A DNA stretch of 7,459 nt, from contig DJSH01000075.1 in NCBI GenBank assembly GCA_002440225.1, forward strand, positions 7,130 through 14,588, written 5' to 3'. The translations under genes and the position numbers were made by a program. Source of the DNA: Candidatus Segatella violae. Its GTDB lineage: Bacteria; Bacteroidota; Bacteroidia; Bacteroidales; Bacteroidaceae. This document shows, in pieces, positions 1 through 6,218 of this stretch. Position 1 is the stretch's first letter. The number at the start of each line of letters is the position of its first letter. Below the pieces are notes generated by a model. That model did not search any database. It was not told the DNA's origin and saw nothing but the letters and a program-made list of their open reading frames with translations.

Positions 1-132
1 AAGGATAGAATTTGGTCGCTGAAAGAAATGGATGCCGACCATATCACAGCATGGAGCAAAGGCGGTGCTACAGATGAAAGCAATTGCCAAATGCTCTGCA
101 AGACACATAATCGAGCAAAAGGAAACAGATAA
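1..132 (+). CDS. HNH endonuclease, C-terminal end (5' partial)
   Basis: The frame is open from base 1 and stops with TAA at 130-132, giving 43 residues; the start lies upstream of the window. The fragment carries the core of an HNH nuclease. A DADHI segment (fragment residues 11-15) supplies the Asp-His pair, followed by WSKGG, the central Asn in ESNCQMLC (residue 28), and a final THNRAKGNR with the last His-Asn. This order is typical of HNH domains at the C-terminus of larger proteins, for example DUF262-type or restriction-like proteins. HNH enzymes cleave DNA with a bound divalent metal. Because the N-terminal part is missing, the family, substrate and role (restriction, phage-derived or homing) cannot be decided. 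The two Cys visible here may belong to a structural zinc site whose other half is outside the window. The next gene starts 36 bases downstream on the same strand, but its composition and type suggest no functional link. Confidence 0.85.
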   Translation, partial: KDRIWSLKEMDADHITAWSKGGATDESNCQMLCKTHNRAKGNR

Positions 133-168
133 GTTAAAATGTTTAGTTAAAATTAAAATATCAAATTT

Positions 169-549
169 ATGAAAAAGTATTTATTTTTAATGTTGCTCTT
201 GTTTATTGGAGCATTTGCAACGACAACTATTACAAGCTGCAGTTCTGATGATGACGATTCAAAGGTTAAAGATTTGAGTATCGTCGGTACTTGGGAAGAT
301 GAGTCTAAGATAAAGGATGCAGTATGGACATTCAATAAAGATGGAAAAGGCAATTGTGAAGAGAAGATGTCAGCAGCATCCTATAAAATTGCTTTCACAT
401 TTACCTTTGATGGTAATACATTGGCTATTTCTTCAAAAGGTAATGGAAAGACATATAATCAAGCTTATAAAGTTACTGTAAACAAAGTTAATAAGATTAT
501 AGCAACAGGTGAAAATGGTGAAACTTTGTCCTTGTCGAAAATAAAATAA
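169..549 (+). CDS. Lipocalin-like surface lipoprotein
   Basis: This is a 126-residue protein with a lipoprotein signal peptide: MKKY, a hydrophobic core (residues 4-18), then a lipobox ITSC with the lipidated cysteine at residue 24. The residues after it, SSDDDD (25-30), match the acidic SDDDD-type export signal that sends Bacteroides lipoproteins to the cell surface, so display on the outer membrane is likely. The mature part begins with SIVGTW (37-42), then WTFNKDGKGNC (53-63) and alternating strand-like segments to the end. This matches the short lipocalin-like beta-sandwich/barrel proteins common in Bacteroidetes, usually 120-150 residues. The ligand is unknown and no catalytic motif is visible. 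The start was chosen because the signal peptide begins exactly there. The upstream stretch is A/T-rich with no Shine-Dalgarno, as is usual in this phylum, and I see no clear TAnnTTTG promoter in the 36-base gap. The gene is visibly more AT-rich than the other genes in the window. The lipoprotein call is secure; the fold is inferred from pattern only. Confidence 0.85.
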   Translation: MKKYLFLMLLLFIGAFATTTITSCSSDDDDSKVKDLSIVGTWEDESKIKDAVWTFNKDGKGNCEEKMSAASYKIAFTFTFDGNTLAISSKGNGKTYNQAYKVTVNKVNKIIATGENGETLSLSKIK

Positions 550-600
550 AGAGTAACACCATTGAGCATATATTTTTTTAAGTATAAAGCAAGAAATACC

Positions 601-658
601 AACAAAGGCAATATCCTCCCCCTAAAAAGAAGCAGGATATTGCCTTTGTTATTTTTAT
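601..658 (+). terminator. Intrinsic terminator with 17-bp perfect stem
   Basis: Arms 601-617 and 634-650 are perfect reverse complements (AACAAAGGCAATATCCT and AGGATATTGCCTTTGTT) around a 16-base loop. On the + strand the stem is followed by ATTTTTAT (651-658), so it should end transcription of the lipoprotein gene 51 bases upstream. The opposite gene converges on this point and its stop is at 683-685. The same stem could therefore work on the - strand too, although the sequence after it there (TGGTATTTC) is a poor U-tract. Confidence 0.85.
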
Positions 659-661
659 CAA

Positions 662-679
662 ATAGGTACAAGAACCTAT
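662..679 (-). terminator. Small hairpin just after the beta-barrel gene stop
   Basis: ATAGGT (662-667) and ACCTAT (674-679) form a 6-bp perfect inverted repeat with a 6-base loop, three bases past the TAA of the - strand gene. It is short and is followed on the - strand by TTTGATAAAAAT, which is only partly T-rich. It may act with the larger hairpin at 601-650 to end the - strand operon or protect its 3' end. Chance occurrence cannot be excluded. Confidence 0.3.
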
Positions 680-682
680 GAA

Positions 683-1369
683 TTACAAGAACTGGACCTT
701 CGCTCCGAACGACAATCCGAAGACATCCCAAAACTCGGCGGAACCATTGCGGTAGAAACGCATGAAACAAATATCGTTCGTGCCTAACTCGTAAAAGAAC
801 GTGATGCTCTTGATGCGTTTACGCCTATTGTGCGGAATGTCAAACTTGAATCGCTCACCCAAAGCAAGGTTCGGACGGATGCGAGTGGAGAATGGATAGT
901 AACCGCTCTCGTATTTCGTTGGTTGTTTGGTCCAAAAGTCATGACCGAAGACCGTGTTGAAGTACAATGTGCATTCCAAAGGCTCAAACCACCATCCCTT
1001 GCCGATGTCCTTGCGCCAAGGGATGAAATTTTCCTTGAGAGTCAATGTAACCTTGCTATTATGGGAATCGAAACGAGGGATGAAGCCCAGCATGAGATGC
1101 GTCTCCCACTGGCGACGCTTGCCATAGTCCCAACCGATTCCCATGGAAACAATGCCCATGTTGCCACAAGTCTGAATGACTCCCTGAGTAGGAATCAACA
1201 CATCCCAATGCTTGCGATATTTCAAGGCAGTACGTTCATATCGTGAGAGTACTGTGTCCGTAGCTTCCATTTTCGCCGTGTCCCCCATAGGCTGGGCTTT
1301 CATCTGCTGAACGGCGCCCAACAGCAACAAGCACGAAAATACGATAATCTTAAAAAGTGATGATTTCAT
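683..1369 (-). CDS. Putative outer-membrane beta-barrel protein, 228 aa
   Basis: The protein begins with a clear Sec signal peptide: MKSSLFK, a hydrophobic stretch IIVFSCLLLLGAV (8-20), and a likely signal peptidase I site after MKA (residue 25). The mature part has no membrane helix. It is rich in aromatic residues arranged in short alternating strands, for example MGIGWDYG (76-83), HLMLGFIP (91-98), VTLTLKENFIPW (107-118), CTLYFNTVFG (133-142) and FGLSFGAKVQF (217-227). It ends near an aromatic residue, as beta-barrel proteins recognised by the BAM machinery do. I therefore infer a small outer-membrane barrel; no enzyme motif is recognised and the function is unknown. The frame is open back to 1492, but the 41 extra N-terminal residues have no signal character, so the ATG at 1367-1369 is chosen. 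That ATG lies inside the end of the upstream 954-codon gene (20-base overlap, different frame), which implies one mRNA and coupled translation. Confidence 0.75.
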   Translation of the reverse strand: MKSSLFKIIVFSCLLLLGAVQQMKAQPMGDTAKMEATDTVLSRYERTALKYRKHWDVLIPTQGVIQTCGNMGIVSMGIGWDYGKRRQWETHLMLGFIPRFDSHNSKVTLTLKENFIPWRKDIGKGWWFEPLECTLYFNTVFGHDFWTKQPTKYESGYYPFSTRIRPNLALGERFKFDIPHNRRKRIKSITFFYELGTNDICFMRFYRNGSAEFWDVFGLSFGAKVQFL

Positions 1370-2168
1370 AACGATAGTCTGTAGGGGTAATGGTGAATAT
1401 ATAATATTGACGCTTAGGGGCGTTGCCCACTTCATAATACATGGTGCCATCGCCATAGATGTCGTTTTGCTCGGTATGGTGACCATGCCCATAAAGGCAG
1501 AACATCAACCCAGGCATCTGATGGGTGTAGTAATTGAACACCTTCGCCACATTGTTGTTGAATTGCTCGGAATAAGGCGGAGCATGCATACAAATCACAG
1601 TGCGGTCGAAATCGAGCGAATCGGCAGTACGTTGCTCTTCCATGAAGTCGAAATTAGGCACAGGGCGAGAATAGTCGTACTCTATGGCATTGGTGTTGAG
1701 ACACAAAAATTTCACCCTACCTGCGATAAAACTGAAATCAGGGTTTCCGAACACCACCTCATAGGTTTGGTTGCCTGTGCCCAGACAGTCATGATTGCCA
1801 AGCAACACAACGAATGGTCGTTTCAACTTTTGGAGTTTCTCTCGTGTCCACTGAAATTCTTGCGTAGCACCAAAGTCAGTCACATCGCCAAGATGCAACA
1901 CAAAGTCGATGCTGTCGCTCTTCCCATTGATGTTTCTCACTTCATCGGATAGGTCGTTGAGCCACTGATGACTATCGCTGATCACGGCAAAGCGAATGGT
2001 GTCTTTGCTCTTTACCGCCTCCTCAATCTTCTTGATATTGGCAGCATTCACATTTTTTTCACCATCCACATGCACATCGTATGGATGCACATCAAAAACG
2101 GAGTCGCAGCTTGCCAAACTCGCCAAACTAACCAAACCCAGCAATACCAACGAAGCATGAGCCTTCAC
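1350..2168 (-). other. Metallophosphoesterase module of the fusion; possible separate 272-aa lipoprotein from a GTG start
   Basis: An in-frame GTG (2166-2168, codon 683 of the long frame) begins a textbook lipoprotein signal. It has a basic KAH, a hydrophobic LVLLGLVSLA, and a lipobox LASC with Cys at 703 of the long frame. AGGA lies three bases before the GTG, a close but possible ribosome site. The enzyme motifs are complete: DSH (747-749), GDVTD (776-780), GNHD (806-809), His877 in MHAPPY and GHGH (909-912). These are the two-metal ligands of calcineurin-like phosphodiesterases/phosphatases. No helix follows, so the domain is soluble and should sit in the periplasm, either tethered to the ATPase or lipid-anchored. 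The substrate cannot be told from sequence. Independent translation from GTG is an inference; the sequence itself shows no stop codon separating this part from the ATPase. Confidence 0.6.
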
Positions 2169-4214
2169 TCGTCCTATGCCACAAGATTCTTTCTTCAATG
2201 CCCTCATGGCGTTGAGCACAGCCAACACCGTAACACCGACATCGGCAAATACTGCCATCCACATGGTACCCAGACCCACCGTGGCAAGGATGAGAACTGC
2301 CACCTTCACACCGATGGCGAAGGTTACATTCTCGTGGGCGATATGGATGGTGCGGCGGGCTATCTTGATGGCTAGGGCTATCTTCTTCGGCTCATCGTCC
2401 ATCAGCACCACGTCGGCTGCCTCGATGGCTGCGTCACTGCCCAAGCCTCCCATGGCAATTCCCACATCAGCACGTTTCAACACAGGAGCATCGTTGATGC
2501 CATCGCCCACGTAAGCCAAGGTCTTGTTCTTCGGTTTGTTAGCCAACAGACGTTCCAACTCCGTCACCTTATCAGTAGGAAGAAGCTCGGTTCGGCTTTC
2601 GTCCAAGCCCAACTTGCGAGCCACGTCCTCGCCTACCTCACGGCGGTCGCCCGTCAGCATCACCGTCTTCTCTACACCAAGGTTTTTCAATTGCTTGATC
2701 GCCTCGGCGCTACCCTCCTTGATTCTGTCGTTGACAACGATATGGCCAGCATACTTGCCGTCGATGGCTACGTGGATGATAGTACCCACCTGATGGCAAT
2801 CATGCCACTTAGCACCGATGCTCTCCATCATCTTCTTGTTGCCCACGCAAACCACCTTGCCGTTTACCTTGGCACGAATGCCATGACCTGCAATCTCCTC
2901 CACATCGGTTACCTCGCAACCATCAGTCGCCTCGTTAGGGAAAGTCTGGCGCAGAGCAGCACCTATCGGATGAGTGGTGAAATGCTCGGCATGGGCAGCC
3001 AAGTGCAAGAGTATCTTTTCCTTGTCGGAATATTCGCCCACATGGGAACAATCATCGCCAGCATGCACAGCCTCAACGGCAAACTCACCATGGGTCAAGG
3101 TTCCCGTCTTATCGAACACCACCGTGCCCACCTTGGCAAGTGCATCCATATAGTTGCTTCCCTTGACAAGGATTCCATTGCGAGAAGCTCCACCGATGCC
3201 ACCGAAGAAGGTCAACGGCACACTGATTACCAAGGCGCAAGGACAAGACACCACCAAGAATATCAAGGCTCGATTCAACCACAATGGGAAATTGTCGCCA
3301 AAGTTCCCTTCACCAAAGAGGGAAGTGGCAACGCCCAGAGCACCCAACACAGGAGGAATGACAGCCAAAGCGATGGCGGCAAAGACGACAATCGGGGTAT
3401 AGACACGGGCGAACCGGGTGATGAAAGCCTCGCTCTTAGACTTGTTTTCATCGGCACTCTCCACCAAGGCGATAATCTTCGACACAGTACTGTCGCCAAA
3501 ACTCTTGGTGGTGCGCACCTTGATGACACCCGTCAGGTTGATGCAACCAGAGACTACCTCATCGCCCTCGTTCAAGTCACGAGGCACGCTTTCGCCTGTC
3601 AAAGCCAACGTGTTCAGAGCCGAACAACCTTCCACCACTACTCCATCGAGCGGCACTTTCTCGCCAGGCTTCACCAAGATGGTCTCGCCCACCTTCACTT
3701 CCTCAGGCGAAACGACTTCCAACTTGCCCGCTCTCTCCACGTTCGCCACATCCGGACGAATATTCATCAAGTGCGAGATACTGTCACGGCTCTTTCCCTC
3801 GGCATATTCCTCGAAGAGTTCGCCCACTTGGAAGAAAAGCATCACGAAGACTGCCTCGGGAAACTCGGTATCTGTACCAGGGAAGAAACCGATGCAAAGG
3901 GCACCGATGGTAGCGATCACCATCAAGAAATCCTCGTTGAAAACATCGCCCTTGGAAATGCCTTCCGCAGCCTCGCCCAGCGTCTCATGTCCTATTAATA
4001 AATAAGGTATCAGATAAACCAGCAACAATTGCCATGTGGCAAGATTGCAATTGTGCTCCACCCATACCGCTCCTATCAAGAGGACGACAGTTAGGGCAAT
4101 AAGGATGATTTTCGATTTCAATCCTCCCTCCTCATGTTCGTGATTGCATCCACAACCACATTTCTGCTCTTGCGTTGAACAGCACGAATCATGTTGATGT
4201 TCCATTTCTTTCAT
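1350..4214 (-). CDS. zntA: Zn/Cd/Pb P1B-type ATPase fused in frame to a metallophosphoesterase
   Basis: This is a single 954-codon frame. Residues 1-30 form a Cys/His-rich tail (HQHDSCC, CGCGCNHEH) in place of a full HMA domain. The ATPase follows with about eight membrane helices (roughly 36-50, 56-74, 94-111, 118-134, 272-292, 313-338, 628-645, 649-668). Its motifs are the actuator TGES (206-209), metal-site CPC (324-326), phosphorylated Asp in DKTGT (368-372), HP (415-416), TGD (521-523) and GDGIND (570-575). Lys635 and Asp658 correspond to the last-helix ligand region of ZntA, so export of Zn2+, Cd2+ or Pb2+ across the inner membrane is the expected role. The ATPase ends near MRALKK (670-675), where family members normally stop. 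Here the frame runs on into a lipoprotein-like signal (683-703) and a complete calcineurin-like phosphoesterase (about 738-954). Start: ATG at 4214; codon 4 (4205) is an alternative. The downstream barrel gene overlaps by 20 bases. The ATPase call is very secure; whether one polypeptide is made is open. Confidence 0.92.
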   Translation of the reverse strand: MKEMEHQHDSCCSTQEQKCGCGCNHEHEEGGLKSKIILIALTVVLLIGAVWVEHNCNLATWQLLLVYLIPYLLIGHETLGEAAEGISKGDVFNEDFLMVIATIGALCIGFFPGTDTEFPEAVFVMLFFQVGELFEEYAEGKSRDSISHLMNIRPDVANVERAGKLEVVSPEEVKVGETILVKPGEKVPLDGVVVEGCSALNTLALTGESVPRDLNEGDEVVSGCINLTGVIKVRTTKSFGDSTVSKIIALVESADENKSKSEAFITRFARVYTPIVVFAAIALAVIPPVLGALGVATSLFGEGNFGDNFPLWLNRALIFLVVSCPCALVISVPLTFFGGIGGASRNGILVKGSNYMDALAKVGTVVFDKTGTLTHGEFAVEAVHAGDDCSHVGEYSDKEKILLHLAAHAEHFTTHPIGAALRQTFPNEATDGCEVTDVEEIAGHGIRAKVNGKVVCVGNKKMMESIGAKWHDCHQVGTIIHVAIDGKYAGHIVVNDRIKEGSAEAIKQLKNLGVEKTVMLTGDRREVGEDVARKLGLDESRTELLPTDKVTELERLLANKPKNKTLAYVGDGINDAPVLKRADVGIAMGGLGSDAAIEAADVVLMDDEPKKIALAIKIARRTIHIAHENVTFAIGVKVAVLILATVGLGTMWMAVFADVGVTVLAVLNAMRALKKESCGIGRVKAHASLVLLGLVSLASLASCDSVFDVHPYDVHVDGEKNVNAANIKKIEEAVKSKDTIRFAVISDSHQWLNDLSDEVRNINGKSDSIDFVLHLGDVTDFGATQEFQWTREKLQKLKRPFVVLLGNHDCLGTGNQTYEVVFGNPDFSFIAGRVKFLCLNTNAIEYDYSRPVPNFDFMEEQRTADSLDFDRTVICMHAPPYSEQFNNNVAKVFNYYTHQMPGLMFCLYGHGHHTEQNDIYGDGTMYYEVGNAPKRQYYIFTITPTDYRYEIITF

Positions 4215-4257
4215 CGTTTTATGATACTTTTAGTTACACATTTCATTTATTCGAGTG

Positions 4258-4265
4258 CAAAGTTA
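4258..4265 (-). promoter_or_regulatory. -7 element of the P1B-ATPase operon promoter
   Basis: Read on the - strand this is TAACTTTG, an exact match to the Bacteroidetes -7 consensus TAnnTTTG. It would place the transcription start near 4251 and give a leader of about 37 bases. No TTTG -33 element is found at the usual 19-21 base spacing; the closest (4291-4294) is 25 bases away. The missing or displaced -33 element, together with the adjoining inverted repeat, suggests regulated rather than constitutive expression. Confidence 0.6.
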
Positions 4266-4266
4266 C

Positions 4267-4303
4267 AAAAAAACTTCTGCAATCAGGTTGCAAAAGTTTT
4301 TTT
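4267..4303. promoter_or_regulatory. 16-bp inverted repeat abutting the ATPase promoter (operator or terminator)
   Basis: Arms 4267-4282 and 4288-4303 are reverse complements at 15 of 16 positions (AAAAAAACTTCTGCAA and TTGCAAAAGTTTTTTT) around the 5-base spacer TCAGG. The core TGCAA-N5-TTGCA has the look of a binding site for a dimeric repressor or activator. It begins one base upstream of the -7 element, covering the -33 region, where a metal-sensing regulator would act. The A-tract/stem/T-tract layout would also fit a weak bidirectional intrinsic terminator, which on the - strand could end the AAA/PD-(D/E)XK gene 148 bases upstream. I cannot choose firmly between the two. Confidence 0.6.
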
Positions 4304-4308
4304 CTTGA

Positions 4309-4476
4309 AAATTACAGAGAACAACGAAACTGGACCTCTCTCACAGGGACATCAACCTTGGTTTTTCGAAGAACTACAAGCAGGACATTCTCACCCTGCA
4401 AATCAGCCATCGTGCTGGCGGACTTGGTGATGAAGAAATAATAAACAACGTTACTCCTCTATTTTCCAATCCGTAA
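4309..4476 (+). other. Possible start-less coding remnant, unidentified
   Basis: Between a TGA at 4306-4308 and a TAA at 4474-4476 there is an open frame of 55 codons with no ATG. Its conceptual translation has balanced, protein-like composition, including a stretch such as HRAGGLGDEEIINN. It overlaps the 3' end of the gene on the other strand by about 26 bases. It could be the decayed 3' end of a lost gene, or simply chance openness in a short intergenic stretch. I do not recognise a family, and no promoter or start supports expression. Confidence 0.2.
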
Positions 4477-6010
4477 TATTATGTGTCGCCACATCAAAGT
4501 TGACACCCACCTTGACTATTGGCAATCCACTTTGGGCAAAACGCTTAGGATATTGCTTCAGATTGATTTGGTTCATCGCCACAGCGGCTGTCTTGTTGAG
4601 CTTCAACTCAAAGAGATAAAGGTGGGTGGCTGTCCGCAACACCATATCCACACGCCCCAGTGGAGTACGAACCTCCACATCTACATAATTGTCAAGAATG
4701 GAGAATATCACATACATCATCTGCTGATAATGCCCCTCAGAGTCGGCATTGTTGCAATATGGAACAGTTGCCAGATATGCCTGGAGCATCTGCAAGGCAC
4801 CATCCATGTCGTTGCGGCGAATGAGAGCCGACATCTTGGCAATAGTCGTGGTTCCCTTCACCGTGTTCATGCCTATGTAATGTGGCAACAGACAACGAAA
4901 CAAGCCCACTCGGATTTCCTTGTTAGGAAGGTCGAGTGTATAAAGTTCAGTATCTGGGTCGTAACCCTTGATGGTGATGTAGCCACTCTGATAGAGCAAA
5001 GGCATGATGGTGGTCATCTTCTCCGTAGGAGCGTCAAACTCAGACTTGTCGGCCTCTCCCCCACCGATTTCCGACGGCATCACATTAAACTTGTTGAGCA
5101 TCTCTATAAGATAGGTAGGGGTACCAGAAGCAAACCAATAATAGTCCAAACTACCCGCAGACATGGCATTCAACAAGCTATATGGATTGAATACATCTGG
5201 TGAATTTGCAGAAAAATGATAACCATCATAATACTCTTGTAAAGCCAAAAGTGTCTCTTCTCGAGTCTTGCCAAGTTTTCCTCCCAAAGCATCGACATCC
5301 ACCGACATCTGGGTAAGGAGTTCATCCTTGGTAATACCACAGATACCAGCATAATCATCCCTCATGCTAATATTCGTGATATTGTTCAGTTCGCTAAAGA
5401 TACTCATCTGCGAGAACTTGGTGATACCCGTCAGAAAGACGAAACGAAGGTATGGTTCGTACTTTTTCAATGGACTGTAGAAATTGCGCATCACATTGCG
5501 AAGTACCGCCAACTTATCATCATCATGCACCACATCGAGCAAGGGGGCGTCATACTCATCAATGAGTACAACCACCTGCTTGCCTGTTCGCTCATACAGT
5601 TTCAATATCATGTCCTTCAATCGCAGATTAGAAGCCTTGTCTTCTCGCTTCAATCCGAGCAAACCTGCTTGCTCATCCAGCATATCATCCAGGTAGGCTT
5701 CCAAATCTTCCTTCTCCATGTGTTTGCCTCCCGACATGTCGAAATGGAGCACAGGATATTCCGTCCACTCCTTTTCGAACTTTTCGATGGCAAGACCCTT
5801 GAAAAGTTCTTTTTTGCCCGAAAAATAACTATGGAAAGTAGAGGTGAGCAACGACTTACCAAAACGACGCGGACGACTTAAGAAGAAATTTTTGCCACCG
5901 CTATGAGTCATGCGATAAACATATTCCGTCTTATCTACATAGAGAAGATTTCGAGCGATAATATCCTCGAACGTTTGGATTCCTACTGGATATAATTTCA
6001 AGTCTGCCAT
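4451..6010 (-). CDS. AAA-ATPase-like protein with C-terminal PD-(D/E)XK nuclease domain
   Basis: This is a 519-residue protein of the family abundant in Bacteroidetes that joins an AAA-ATPase-like domain to a PD-(D/E)XK_9-type nuclease domain. The N-terminus (LYPVGIQTFEDIIARNLLYVDKT, residues 6-28, partly shown) is a hallmark. It is followed by a P-loop-like SRPRRFGKSLL (45-55), a Walker B-like VVVLIDEYD (146-154) and a sensor-like VFLTGITKFS (191-200). At the C-terminus GRVDMVL (452-458, Asp455), FELK (467-470, Glu468 and Lys470) and Gln481 give an intact nuclease signature. Full length is usual for the family. The cellular role is not established; members occur in many copies per genome, and defence or mobile-element links have been suggested. 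The frame is open to 6067, but ATG 6008-6010 is preferred. It begins the family-typical MADLKLYP, has AAAAAAGG about 8 bases upstream, and leaves a leader of about 48 bases behind a well-formed promoter. The gene appears monocistronic. Confidence 0.9.
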   Translation of the reverse strand: MADLKLYPVGIQTFEDIIARNLLYVDKTEYVYRMTHSGGKNFFLSRPRRFGKSLLTSTFHSYFSGKKELFKGLAIEKFEKEWTEYPVLHFDMSGGKHMEKEDLEAYLDDMLDEQAGLLGLKREDKASNLRLKDMILKLYERTGKQVVVLIDEYDAPLLDVVHDDDKLAVLRNVMRNFYSPLKKYEPYLRFVFLTGITKFSQMSIFSELNNITNISMRDDYAGICGITKDELLTQMSVDVDALGGKLGKTREETLLALQEYYDGYHFSANSPDVFNPYSLLNAMSAGSLDYYWFASGTPTYLIEMLNKFNVMPSEIGGGEADKSEFDAPTEKMTTIMPLLYQSGYITIKGYDPDTELYTLDLPNKEIRVGLFRCLLPHYIGMNTVKGTTTIAKMSALIRRNDMDGALQMLQAYLATVPYCNNADSEGHYQQMMYVIFSILDNYVDVEVRTPLGRVDMVLRTATHLYLFELKLNKTAAVAMNQINLKQYPKRFAQSGLPIVKVGVNFDVATHNITDWKIEE

Positions 6011-6064
6011 TGTTCTACCTTTTTTATTTTTACGATTGTAAGCCATCATTCTTGATTGCCACTG

Positions 6065-6095
6065 CAAAGCTAATCATTTTTTTCGAAACTGCAAA
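6065..6095 (-). promoter_or_regulatory. Bacteroidetes-type promoter for the AAA/PD-(D/E)XK gene
   Basis: On the - strand TTTG (6092-6095) and TAGCTTTG (6065-6072, matching TAnnTTTG) are separated by exactly 19 bases, within the spacing known for the Bacteroidetes primary sigma factor. The transcription start would fall near 6058. This supports the start codon at 6010 over the upstream in-frame ATGs, one of which (6065-6067) lies inside the -7 element. Confidence 0.75.
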
Positions 6096-6163
6096 AGAAA
6101 AGGTTGAAAAAAGAATCGAATTCATGCATTATCCTAGACTGCCAAAGTTTTTGGCTACAAATG

Positions 6164-6195
6164 TTTGCATATTCCAAATATTAGTCGTAATTTTG
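6164..6195 (+). promoter_or_regulatory. Bacteroidetes-type promoter for the uracil permease gene
   Basis: TTTG (6164-6167) and TAATTTTG (6188-6195, matching TAnnTTTG) are separated by exactly 20 bases. The predicted transcription start near 6202 gives a leader of about 65 bases, which contains both copies of the 24-base-period repeat. It is divergent from the promoter at 6065-6095, with about 68 bases between the two -33 elements. Confidence 0.75.
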
Positions 6196-6218
6196 CAGAA
6201 AGATAAGGTGGAATCAAA

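Noticed and set aside
465..770. 101-codon open frame on - across the terminator region
   Set aside because: It crosses the terminator hairpin and the 3' ends of two real genes in a wrong frame; no promoter or domain.
1370..1492. N-terminal extension of the beta-barrel gene back to an ATG at 1492
   Set aside because: The 41 extra residues lie inside the phosphoesterase coding region and precede a complete signal peptide starting at 1369; an extended start would bury that signal.
2691..3998. 435-codon open frame on + opposite the ATPase gene
   Set aside because: It lies wholly antisense to conserved ATPase motifs, has no start context or promoter, and its translation is rich in His/Gln/Arg with no recognisable domain; it mirrors codon bias of the real gene.
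4481..5203. 240-codon open frame on + opposite the AAA/PD-(D/E)XK gene
   Set aside because: Antisense shadow of a gene with intact domain motifs; no promoter, no family resemblance.
6011..6067. N-terminal extension of the AAA/PD-(D/E)XK gene to ATG 6065-6067 or 6044-6046
   Set aside because: The first ATG is inside the -7 element and the second lies about 12 bases from the expected transcript start; family members begin at MADLKLYP, which has an AAGG-type ribosome site.
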